NCBI RefSeq assembly: GCF_025464955.1
Contig: NZ_JAODNM010000107.1
Span: 1 to 64,000, forward strand
DNA from: Amycolatopsis sp.
GTDB lineage: Bacteria; Actinomycetota; Actinomycetes; Mycobacteriales; Pseudonocardiaceae
DNA: 64,000 nucleotides
Direction of reading: 5' to 3'
Part shown: positions 26,205 to 33,321 of the stretch, in pieces
How the letters are laid out: each line of letters starts with the position of its first letter
How positions within the stretch are numbered: position 1 is the first letter of the stretch
Made by a program: the position numbers and the translations under genes
The notes under the pieces: model-generated
The model's input: the letters and a program-made list of their open reading frames with translations, nothing else
The model's database searches: none
Told to the model about the DNA's origin: nothing

Positions 26205-26737
26205 ACACGACCTCCCTCGCTCAAGTGACTGCGAGCTGTTTTGTTCACTAGGGCGCCGGTGAAATCGGGGACGTTGCCCGAAAAGCGGGCGGAGAGCGAG
26301 ACCTGGGCTCGTGGCTCGCACGAGGGGCTCAGGTGCCGGCTCAGCGCAGCTCCGGCGCCAGGGACATGGGCTTTTCACCTCCCTGCTGACCGGGATTGCT
26401 GATAGCGGAGCACGTTAGCTTCATCACGGCTCGAGCAACAGCCCCCGAGCCGGGGGATGTCCCGTGGTGAGTGCTCGTCACTGCGCGCAGCGAAACCCCG
26501 GTGATCGACCAGAAATGGGACCCCGTTCGGCGCACCGGATGACGGGACAATTCACGCGGACGGCGCAACGCGGCCGTGCCACCTATTCCAAGAGTGATCG
26601 CCGCGGCCGAACCAAGCGCCACCGGAGTGGTGCCTCTCGGCGTCGGTGTGGTTCTGACGATCACCCTCATACCCCGACAACGGGCACACGACAGTGGACG
26701 TTCCCGAGCGCCGTCACTCTTGTAGGTGACCAGGCGA
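26205..26737. other. Leader and promoter region of hpf
   Basis: Between comF and hpf (both minus strand) lie 533 bases without a solid gene. The hpf-proximal part holds a mini-frame (26367-26341) and several small inverted repeats, such as CTCGTG/CACGAG near 26308-26324 and GCCCG/CGGGC near 26280, which could form a regulatory leader. The comF-proximal part shows nothing recognisable; the larger frames in it do not resemble proteins. Confidence 0.45.
26341..26367 (-). CDS. Possible eight-codon leader peptide upstream of hpf
   Basis: ATG at 26367 encodes MSLAPELR then TGA. It is preceded by AGGGAGGTGAAAAG, one of the strongest ribosome sites in the window, which is odd for a region without a gene. 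It ends 137 bases before hpf. It could be a regulatory leader or a chance site; there is no homology evidence. Confidence 0.25.
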   Translation of the reverse strand: MSLAPELR

Positions 26738-27409
26738 TCACCCGGCTGCCGTCAACGAGAGCACCGCGGTGACGACCATTCCGGCGTCGGTCAGCGCCCG
26801 CGCGCAGACGGCCGCCGTGGCCCCGGTGGTGACCACGTCGTCGAGCAGCACCACGGCCGCGCCCGCCGGCGGCGCCCCCGCCGGCTGGAGGCTGACCCGC
26901 CCGGCCAGGTTCGAAACCCGCTGCCGCCGGTCGAGGCCGACCGCGTCCCGCACCCCGGCGTCCAGCCGCAGCGCGGGCGCCACGGCAGCCGGACGGCCGG
27001 TCTCGGCAAGGCTCCGCGCACAGTGTCTGGCCAGCCTTCGCATATGCGGGCCGCCACGGACCCTCGCCGCCACACGACGCGACGGAACGGGCACCAGCCA
27101 CGTCGTCGAGTCCTCCGCAGAGGACACAGAGAGCACCCCTGGTAGCACTGGGACAGCCTCCGCGAGCGCGCCACCGAGCGAAGCGGCCAGGTCGCGCCGC
27201 CCGCGCTCCTTGTAAGCCAGCACGAGCCGCCTGGCCACCCCGCGATACGCCGCGAGCGCGTACACCGGCACGACCCCGTCCGTCGGCGCGCGCGCTACCT
27301 CACGCAGCGAACCCCAGACAGCCCGGCAGGTCACACAGCACGCGCGCCCCGGCTCGCCACACCCGGCGCACGTCGTCGGAACGAGGAGATCAAGCACTGA
27401 ACGAAGCAC
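26738..27409 (-). CDS. ComF-family phosphoribosyltransferase-like protein
   Basis: The 223-residue protein has the ComF layout: an N-terminal zinc finger (Cys14, Cys17, Cys24-25 and Cys28 region; PTTCAGCGEPGRACCVTC), a central part with YALAAYRGVARRLVLAYKERGRRDLA, and the C-terminal PRPP-binding loop VVLLDDVVTTGATA. In competent bacteria ComF acts in DNA uptake and natural transformation; in actinobacteria the role is unclear. Located between hpf and lpqB as Rv3242c is in M. tuberculosis. Confidence 0.9.
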   Translation of the reverse strand: MLRSVLDLLVPTTCAGCGEPGRACCVTCRAVWGSLREVARAPTDGVVPVYALAAYRGVARRLVLAYKERGRRDLAASLGGALAEAVPVLPGVLSVSSAEDSTTWLVPVPSRRVAARVRGGPHMRRLARHCARSLAETGRPAAVAPALRLDAGVRDAVGLDRRQRVSNLAGRVSLQPAGAPPAGAAVVLLDDVVTTGATAAVCARALTDAGMVVTAVLSLTAAG

Positions 27410-27477
27410 ACCGGAGAGTATTCACCCGAGCACCGACAGTTTCTGCGGTTCGGTGGTGCGGCGTCCCCTCGCCGAGC

Positions 27478-29214
27478 TCAGCCGGGGTAGAAGGGGTCCG
27501 CGTCGGCAACGGTGTGCGGCTGGGGGCGCCAGACCTCGCCCACCTCCGACGCCGTCCAGAGGCCGAGCGAGTCGGCGACGACGACCGGCCGGCTGGGCGC
27601 CGCGGTCACGCCGCGCACCGGGGCGCTCAGGTTCGACCGGTTGTAGGCATCCATCCGAAACCCGTCGATCGGCACCTTGACCACCGGCAACGTCGTCGAG
27701 GACGTGGCCACGACGAGGGTGTCCTGGCTGGCCCAGTCGACGTCGACCACGTTGGTCAGGTCGGCGGCCTGCAGCACCTTCGGCGCCCGCAGGGTTACGG
27801 ACTCGCCCGAGGACCGGACCACGGCCGAGACCACGATCTGCCCGCCGGCCACGACGGCGGCGTGCGCGCCGTCCCGGGACAGGCGCAGCGCGGTGATCGG
27901 GCCGATGGCGCGCACTTCGGTCGCGTTGACCGCACCGGCCGTCCAGGTGCCGTTGGCGGTCTGCACCACGCGGACCACAGTCTGGTTGTTGAGCGTCGTC
28001 CACACTTCGCCGGACACCGCGCCGCCCGCCGGCGCCGGGACCCACGTCGGCCTGGTGAGGGAGTCTCCCTGCAGGTTGACGAGCTGTTCGTCGCGGCCGA
28101 CGTCGCCCACCCGAAGGGCGACCTGGCCGTCGCTCAGCTTCGCGATGATGGCCAGCCGCTTGCCGTCGATGGACTGCGCGGCACTCTGGACGTCGTACGT
28201 GCCGTCACCCGCCGGTCCCGGCACCGCGGAGCCGTCGCCGAGTGACCGCACCCGGCCGTTGACCGTCATCAGGCCGGGCAGTTCGGAACTGGGCACCGTC
28301 GCGGCGTTGTACGCGGGGAGGTCGCTCGTCCGCCAGTACTCGTGGTCGGGCAGCAGCAGCTCACCGTCCGACAGCAACTTGATCCTGCTGTTCGTGACCC
28401 CTTGCAGGGCGAGGACGATCTGGGCGGCGATCAGCCGCTTGTCCTCGACCGTGCGGTCGTGCAGGCCGGCCAGAGGCACGATCAGCGAGCCGTCGTCGTC
28501 CGTGCGAACGTTCGAGTCCATGCTCACCTGGCCGTCGAGCAGGTTGCGCACCGCTCCGGTCAGGCCGTCGGACGGACCGGCCAGCAGCAGGTCCATCACC
28601 CGGCCGGGCAGCCCGGACTGGGGTTTGGCGACGATGTAGCGGGGATCGGGCACGAACGCCCCGGAATCCGGCGAGTAGAACGGCACCGAGATCGGCGAGT
28701 AGTTCGCGGAGAAGTCGCTCTGCGTGATCGCCAAGCTGACCGGCGGGTCCTCGATCCGCCACTGGCCGTCGGCCTGGCGCAGGACGCGGATCAGCTGCGT
28801 GTACGAACCGGTGGACGGGGTGAACGCGCTGTCCAGCCCGAGCGAGCCGAGCGTGGACCCGCGCACGACCACGGTCCGCACGTTCGGATCGGCCGGCTGC
28901 GGGTCGTCGGTGCTGGAGAGGGTGCTGAACGTGTCGCCGATGATGGTCAGCCCGGTGGCGGGCTTCCACTGCGCCCGCGAGGAGTCCTGGACGTAGACCC
29001 GCGCCGCCGCGTTGTTGTTGCCCGGCAACGCGCTCGCCTGGATGAACCCGCGGACCACGGACAGCGCGTCCAAGCCCGGCGCGGGGGCGGCCGGGTCGGT
29101 GGCCACGGGGGTCTGCTTGACGCCGGGAAGGACCGCCGGCTGGGATTCCTGCGGGATGTTCGCGCAGCCCGCGAGGAACAGCGCGCAGCACAGCAGGACA
29201 AAAAGCTTCTTCAT
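27478..29214 (-). CDS. lpqB: Lipoprotein LpqB, MtrB accessory protein
   Basis: The 578-residue lipoprotein has a short signal peptide with lipid Cys17 (FLAGC). A GerMN-type domain pair occupies the N-terminal half (VRGFIQASALPGNNNAAARVYV), and a beta-propeller-like C-terminal half follows. LpqB binds the extracellular part of MtrB and tunes MtrA phosphorylation (established in mycobacteria). Its ATG overlaps the mtrB stop (ATGA, 29214-29211), giving translational coupling within the conserved mtrA-mtrB-lpqB operon. Confidence 0.95.
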   Translation of the reverse strand: MKKLFVLLCCALFLAGCANIPQESQPAVLPGVKQTPVATDPAAPAPGLDALSVVRGFIQASALPGNNNAAARVYVQDSSRAQWKPATGLTIIGDTFSTLSSTDDPQPADPNVRTVVVRGSTLGSLGLDSAFTPSTGSYTQLIRVLRQADGQWRIEDPPVSLAITQSDFSANYSPISVPFYSPDSGAFVPDPRYIVAKPQSGLPGRVMDLLLAGPSDGLTGAVRNLLDGQVSMDSNVRTDDDGSLIVPLAGLHDRTVEDKRLIAAQIVLALQGVTNSRIKLLSDGELLLPDHEYWRTSDLPAYNAATVPSSELPGLMTVNGRVRSLGDGSAVPGPAGDGTYDVQSAAQSIDGKRLAIIAKLSDGQVALRVGDVGRDEQLVNLQGDSLTRPTWVPAPAGGAVSGEVWTTLNNQTVVRVVQTANGTWTAGAVNATEVRAIGPITALRLSRDGAHAAVVAGGQIVVSAVVRSSGESVTLRAPKVLQAADLTNVVDVDWASQDTLVVATSSTTLPVVKVPIDGFRMDAYNRSNLSAPVRGVTAAPSRPVVVADSLGLWTASEVGEVWRPQPHTVADADPFYPG

Positions 29215-30941
29215 CGACCGACCTCTTCACGGTCCGCGTCGCGGTCGGCGAGGATCGCTTCCGGCGCGGGCTGGAGCTCGACGAGCGGCGCCTGTGATCC
29301 CGCTGACGGGACGAAGTCTTCCGGCGGCAACGGCAACGGGCTCTCTTCGAACGGACGCCCCTGGTATCGCGGGAGCGTCAGCCGGAAGCAGGCGCCGTGG
29401 CCCTGTTCGCCCCAGGCTTCGAGGGAGCCTCCGTGCAGCCGCGCGTCCTCCTGGCTGATCGCCAGCCCGAGGCCGGTCCCGCCGGTGCGGCGGTTGCGCG
29501 ACGGATCGGCGCGCCAGAACCGGTTGAACACGAGGTCCGCTTCCCCGTTGCGCAGGCCGACGCCGTAGTCGCGCACAGTGATCGCGATGGCGTTCTCGTT
29601 CACGCCGACCCGCATCCGCACCGGACCGCCTTCGCTGTGGTCGACGGCGTTGGCGAGCAGGTTGCGCAGGATGCGCTCGACCCGGCGGGCGTCCACCTCG
29701 GCGTACGACTCGCCATCGGGGAGCTCGAGTTCGATGGGACTGCCGGCGGCGCCGGCGATCACGCGCACCTGGTCCACCGCGCGCTGGGCGATCGGGCCGA
29801 CGTCGATCGGGTCGGCGGACAGCTCCTCGACCCCGGCGTCGAGCCTGCTGATCTCCAGCAGGTCGCCGAGCAGCGATTCGAACCGGTCCAGCTCATCGAC
29901 CAGCAGTTCGGTGGAGCGGGCCAGCCCGGCCGGGAACTGCTCGCGCGAGGCGTGCAGCACGTCGGCCGCCATCCGCACGGTGGTCAGCGGGGTGCGCAGC
30001 TCGTGCGAGACGTCGGAAGTGAAGCGGCGCTGCAGCCCGCCGAAGTCTTCGAGCTGCCGGATCTGCCGCTGGATACTGGCCGCCATCTCGTTGTACGACA
30101 CCGCCAGCTTCGACAGGTCGTCCTCACCGATCACGGCCAGTCGCTGCTCGAGATCACCGCCCGCGAACTGTTCGGCCGCCGCGGCGGCTTCCCGGACCGG
30201 CCGGACCACCTGCCGGGTGACCAGGTTGCTGATCCCGGCCAGCAGCAACAGCAACACCAGACCGCCCACCAACAACGTGTTCTGGACGGTGGAAACGGTG
30301 TTCTGCTCAGCGGTCAACGGAAACAGGAGATACAGCTGCAAGGGGATCAACGTGCTGGTGACGGGTGAGCCGATGACCAGGTATGTGGTCGACGAGCCGT
30401 TCCCGTCGGGCACAGTGTGGATTTGCTGGCTGAGCTGGTTCGCCTCGACGAACTGGCGCAGCCGCGGGGGCACCTTGTCGAACGGCCCGGCGCTCACCGG
30501 GTCGCCGCCTGCCTGGCCGGGGCCGCCGTTGGCGAGCACCGGCTCGAACGTGCCCGCCGCCGAGCCCGCGGCGTCCTGAGTGGACGTCGAGCTGCTGGAG
30601 ATCTTCTTCAACGCGGCGTCGAGCCGGTCCCGCATCGCATCGGGGGCCTCGGCGCCGATGCCGACGAGCTCACTGGAGGCGGTGTCCAGCACCACCTCGG
30701 TCTGCGCGACCGCGGCGGTGCGCTTCGTTTCGAGCAGCCGGTCGGTGATCTGGTTCTGGAGCACCATGCCCAGCACGAAGACCACGGCCGAGGACAGCGC
30801 GAGCGTCGAGATGGTGACGCGGAACTGCAGGGAATGCCGCCACATCTCGCCGAACGCGCGCACGTGACGGCGCCCGAACACGACGGCACGCCGTGCGAGC
30901 TGAGCTGCTGCGGGGGCGTACGCGCCGAGGCGCCGCCTCAT
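29211..30941 (-). CDS. mtrB: Sensor histidine kinase MtrB
   Basis: About 576 residues. A first membrane helix (VTISTLALSSAVVFVLGMVL) leads to an extracytoplasmic sensor domain, then a second helix (LLVGGLVLLLLLAGISNLV). HAMP (VVRPVREAAAAAEQFAGGDL), HisKA with the phospho-His in FTSDVSHELRTPLTTVRMA, and HATPase (RVERILRNLLANAVDHSEGG, GGTGLGLAISQEDARLHGG) follow. It controls MtrA in cell-wall and cell-division homeostasis. ATG 30941 lies 16 bases after mtrA; a TTG at 30983 would overlap mtrA and is less likely. Confidence 0.96.
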   Translation of the reverse strand: MRRRLGAYAPAAAQLARRAVVFGRRHVRAFGEMWRHSLQFRVTISTLALSSAVVFVLGMVLQNQITDRLLETKRTAAVAQTEVVLDTASSELVGIGAEAPDAMRDRLDAALKKISSSSTSTQDAAGSAAGTFEPVLANGGPGQAGGDPVSAGPFDKVPPRLRQFVEANQLSQQIHTVPDGNGSSTTYLVIGSPVTSTLIPLQLYLLFPLTAEQNTVSTVQNTLLVGGLVLLLLLAGISNLVTRQVVRPVREAAAAAEQFAGGDLEQRLAVIGEDDLSKLAVSYNEMAASIQRQIRQLEDFGGLQRRFTSDVSHELRTPLTTVRMAADVLHASREQFPAGLARSTELLVDELDRFESLLGDLLEISRLDAGVEELSADPIDVGPIAQRAVDQVRVIAGAAGSPIELELPDGESYAEVDARRVERILRNLLANAVDHSEGGPVRMRVGVNENAIAITVRDYGVGLRNGEADLVFNRFWRADPSRNRRTGGTGLGLAISQEDARLHGGSLEAWGEQGHGACFRLTLPRYQGRPFEESPLPLPPEDFVPSAGSQAPLVELQPAPEAILADRDADREEVGR

Positions 30942-30957
30942 CGCCCGATCGCCGTGA

Positions 30958-31635
30958 TCACGGCGGCCCAGCCTTGTAACCAACGCCGCGAACCGTCAAC
31001 ACCACCTCGGGGTGTTCCGGGTCCCGCTCGACCTTCGACCGCAGACGCTGCACGTGGACGTTCACCAGCCGGGTGTCCGCGGCGTGGCGGTAGCCCCAGA
31101 CCTGCTCGAGCAGGACCTCGCGGGTGAACACCTGACGCGGTTTGCGGGCGAGGGCGACCAGCAGGTCGAACTCCAGCGGGGTCAGCGGGATCGCCTTGCC
31201 CTCCCGGGTCACCTCGTGCCCGGGGACGTCGATGGCGAGGTCCCCGATCGTCAGCGACTCGGCCGGCTCGGCCTCGGTGCGGCGCATCCGCGCGCGAACC
31301 CTGGCCACCAGCTCCTTGGGCTTGAACGGCTTGACGACGTAGTCGTCGGCGCCGGACTCCAGGCCGAGGACGATGTCGACGGTGTCGCTCTTGGCCGTCA
31401 GCATGACGATCGGCACGCCGGACTCGGCGCGGATCGCCTTGCAGACGTCGATGCCGTTCATCCCCGGCAGCATGAGGTCGAGCAGAACGAGGTCGGGTTT
31501 CAGCTCGCGCAGCGCGGGCAGCGCACGTGAGCCGTCCGCCACGACAGCGGTGTCGAACCCCTCCCCGCGCAGCACGATGGTGAGCATCTCCGCCAGAGCG
31601 GGGTCGTCATCGACTACCAAGACGCGTGCCTTCAT
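30958..31635 (-). CDS. mtrA: Response regulator MtrA
   Basis: The 225-residue OmpR/PhoB-type regulator has the receiver acidic pocket DDD at 9-11, phospho-acceptor Asp53 (LLDLMLPG), Thr in MLTAKSD and Lys in VVKPFKPKEL, and then a winged-helix DNA-binding domain (LTPLEFDLLVALARKPRQVFTR ... VRGVGYKAGPP). MtrA is a core actinobacterial regulator of replication, division and wall genes. I chose ATG 31635 because the family begins MKxRVLVVDDD; the three codons before it are unlikely to be translated. Confidence 0.97.
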   Translation of the reverse strand: MKARVLVVDDDPALAEMLTIVLRGEGFDTAVVADGSRALPALRELKPDLVLLDLMLPGMNGIDVCKAIRAESGVPIVMLTAKSDTVDIVLGLESGADDYVVKPFKPKELVARVRARMRRTEAEPAESLTIGDLAIDVPGHEVTREGKAIPLTPLEFDLLVALARKPRQVFTREVLLEQVWGYRHAADTRLVNVHVQRLRSKVERDPEHPEVVLTVRGVGYKAGPP

Positions 31636-31764
31636 GACGCACATATTCGCACTGTTGAACCCGCCGACGCGCGCGACCCGGCGATCTGACCACCAGAAAG
31701 ATCAACAATCAGCCCTACGACTACGCCATCCGGGTGCCAAGCCGCCTCCGGATGCCCCCTTACC

Positions 31765-31850
31765 GCCGCGGTGGGGCCAAGGACCCCTCGGGGCCACGAT
31801 AGGTGCGTTGAACGCCACTGCGAGGGTCGCCATGTCGTGCCGAGGGAACG
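31765..31850. repeat. Decayed junction palindrome after the Rieske gene
   Basis: A G+C-rich region with the core GTGCGTTGAACGCCAC (near 31803-31818) and weakly complementary flanks (ACCCCTCG and CGAGGGT). It resembles the centre of the perfect palindrome at 22418-22470. It lies just downstream of the minus-strand Rieske gene and ahead of the mtrA promoter region, so it may be an eroded terminator. Confidence 0.4.
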
Positions 31851-31858
31851 CCACGACG

Positions 31859-32179
31859 TCATCCGGCGGCTTCCAGCGCAGGCACGGTGTCCACGAAGAT
31901 CACCCCATCGGTGACCACGACCGGATAAGTGCGGACGGGTTTCTTCGCCGGCAGGCAGCTCGGCAGGCCAGTGCGGAGGTCGAACTGCGCGGCGTGCAGC
32001 GGGCACTCGACGAAACAGCCCTCGACCCAGCCGTCGGCCAATGAGGCGTCCTGGTGGGTGCAGGTGTCGTCGATCGCGAAGTACTCCCCCTCGGCGTGGA
32101 ACACCGAGATGGGCACATGGGCGACGATGCGGATCGCTTCTCCTTCGGGGAGGTCGGCGACATCGCAGGCTCGGATCAT
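31859..32179 (-). CDS. Rieske [2Fe-2S] ferredoxin
   Basis: The 106-residue soluble Rieske protein has Cys40-x-His42 and Cys59-x2-His62 (CTHQDASLADG ... CPLHAAQFD), the four cluster ligands. It resembles ferredoxin components of aromatic-ring or betaine-type oxygenases and carries electrons from a reductase to an oxygenase. No oxygenase or reductase gene is present here. It is divergent from an iclR gene and may be controlled by it through the inverted repeat at 32228-32265. Confidence 0.9.
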   Translation of the reverse strand: MIRACDVADLPEGEAIRIVAHVPISVFHAEGEYFAIDDTCTHQDASLADGWVEGCFVECPLHAAQFDLRTGLPSCLPAKKPVRTYPVVVTDGVIFVDTVPALEAAG

Positions 32180-32227
32180 CAGGGCCTCCGCGGGAGTAAC
32201 TGGCGAAATAGCGAGCTGTTTCGTGAA

Positions 32228-32265
32228 TGTTGCGCATTACGAGACAGGACGTGCTGTGCGCAACA
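32228..32265. promoter_or_regulatory. Inverted repeat TGTTGCGCA ... TGCGCAACA, candidate IclR operator
   Basis: Perfect nine-base arms (32228-32236 and 32257-32265) lie between the divergent Rieske and iclR genes. The TTGCG half-site recurs just before the iclR start (about 32338) and as a compact palindrome upstream of the dimethylglycine oxidase gene (33167-33185). IclR proteins typically bind such palindromes and control adjacent catabolic genes. Confidence 0.55.
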
Positions 32266-32345
32266 ATCCAGGTCGACCGCGCTCGCCGTCAAGAGATTCG
32301 CCCGCTCAGCCGATCCTGGACGCGCTGGACGGTTAGTGTTGCGTC

Positions 32346-33146
32346 ATGCGGAACCAGGACCCGGGCAACGCAGCGTCCGACAACCCGGTCCCCAGTCAGG
32401 TGCAGTCCGTCGACCGGGCGATCACCGTGCTGGAGATCCTCGCGCGCAACGGCGAAGCCGGCATCACCGAAATCTCCGTTGAGCTGGGCGTGCACAAGTC
32501 AACGGCGTCGAGACTGGTGAACGCCCTGGAGTCCCGCGGGCTCGTCGAGCAGCTCGGCGAGCGCGGGAAGTACGCGATCGGGTTCGGCATCGTCCGGCTG
32601 GCCGGTGCCGCGACCGCCCGCATGGACATCGCCAAGCTCGGCCGGCACAGCTGCCAGGCGCTGGCCGAATCGCTCGGGGAAACCGTCAACATCGCGGTCG
32701 CCGACAACGGTGTCGCCATCAACGTCAGCCAGGCCAAGGGCGCCGCCGCCATCACCACGCAGAACTGGACCGGCCAGCGGACCCCGCTGCACGCCACCTC
32801 CAGCGGCAAGGTGCTGCTCGCCTACATGTCCGAAACCGAGCGACGCCGGCTGCTGCGCCGGAAACTCGAGCAGTACACCCCGCGGACCACTGTCGAGCCC
32901 GGCGATCTGACCCTCGAACTGGACCGGATCGCCGAAGAGGGCTACGCCGTCTGCTTCGAGGAGTTCGAACTCGGCATGCACGCCGTCGCGGTGCCGATCC
33001 ACGGCCCGGGGGGTGAGGTCGTGGCCGCGATGAGCGCGTCCGGGCCGTCCTACCGGCTGTCCAAGCAGCGGGTGCGGCAGATCGTCCGGCCGATGACCGA
33101 GGCCGCGGAGGAACTTTCCTCCCAGCTGGGCTACTTCCAGGAGTAA
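32346..33146 (+). CDS. IclR-family transcriptional regulator
   Basis: The 266-residue protein has an N-terminal winged helix-turn-helix (VQSVDRAITVLEILARNGEAG, ISVELGVHKSTASRLVNALESRGLV) and the C-terminal effector domain of IclR (ETVNIAVADNGVAINVS, TPLHATSSGKVLLAYM, VCFEEFELGMHAVAVPIHGPGGEV). It probably senses a small metabolite, here plausibly dimethylglycine, betaine or sarcosine, and controls the flanking Rieske and oxidase genes. ATG start, with several candidate operators nearby. Confidence 0.93.
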   Translation: MRNQDPGNAASDNPVPSQVQSVDRAITVLEILARNGEAGITEISVELGVHKSTASRLVNALESRGLVEQLGERGKYAIGFGIVRLAGAATARMDIAKLGRHSCQALAESLGETVNIAVADNGVAINVSQAKGAAAITTQNWTGQRTPLHATSSGKVLLAYMSETERRRLLRRKLEQYTPRTTVEPGDLTLELDRIAEEGYAVCFEEFELGMHAVAVPIHGPGGEVVAAMSASGPSYRLSKQRVRQIVRPMTEAAEELSSQLGYFQE

Positions 33147-33165
33147 CTCCCGTCGGCGCGGGAGT
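33146..33165 (+). terminator. Short hairpin at the iclR stop
   Basis: ACTCCCG (33146-33152) pairs with CGGGAGT (33159-33165), starting at the last base of the iclR stop codon. Seven G+C-rich pairs without a T tract; a weak terminator. Confidence 0.45.
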
Positions 33166-33166
33166 C

Positions 33167-33185
33167 ACTTGCGGATAACGCAAGT
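33167..33185. promoter_or_regulatory. Palindrome ACTTGCG-N5-CGCAAGT, candidate IclR site
   Basis: A perfect seven-base inverted repeat with a GATAA spacer, 137 bases upstream of the dimethylglycine oxidase start. It shares the TTGCG half-site with the repeat in front of iclR, so it may let the IclR protein control the oxidase gene. Confidence 0.55.
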
Positions 33186-33321
33186 AGCCGTCCGCGCATA
33201 GCGGGTCCGGCCAGGCAAACCTCACCGGTGGAGGTATTGACACGGCGTCTCGGATCCCGCACCTTGTTGCTGAGGACGGAACGGTTACGCCCCACGCAGC
33301 ACTGCCCGCGGAGGTCCCTCG

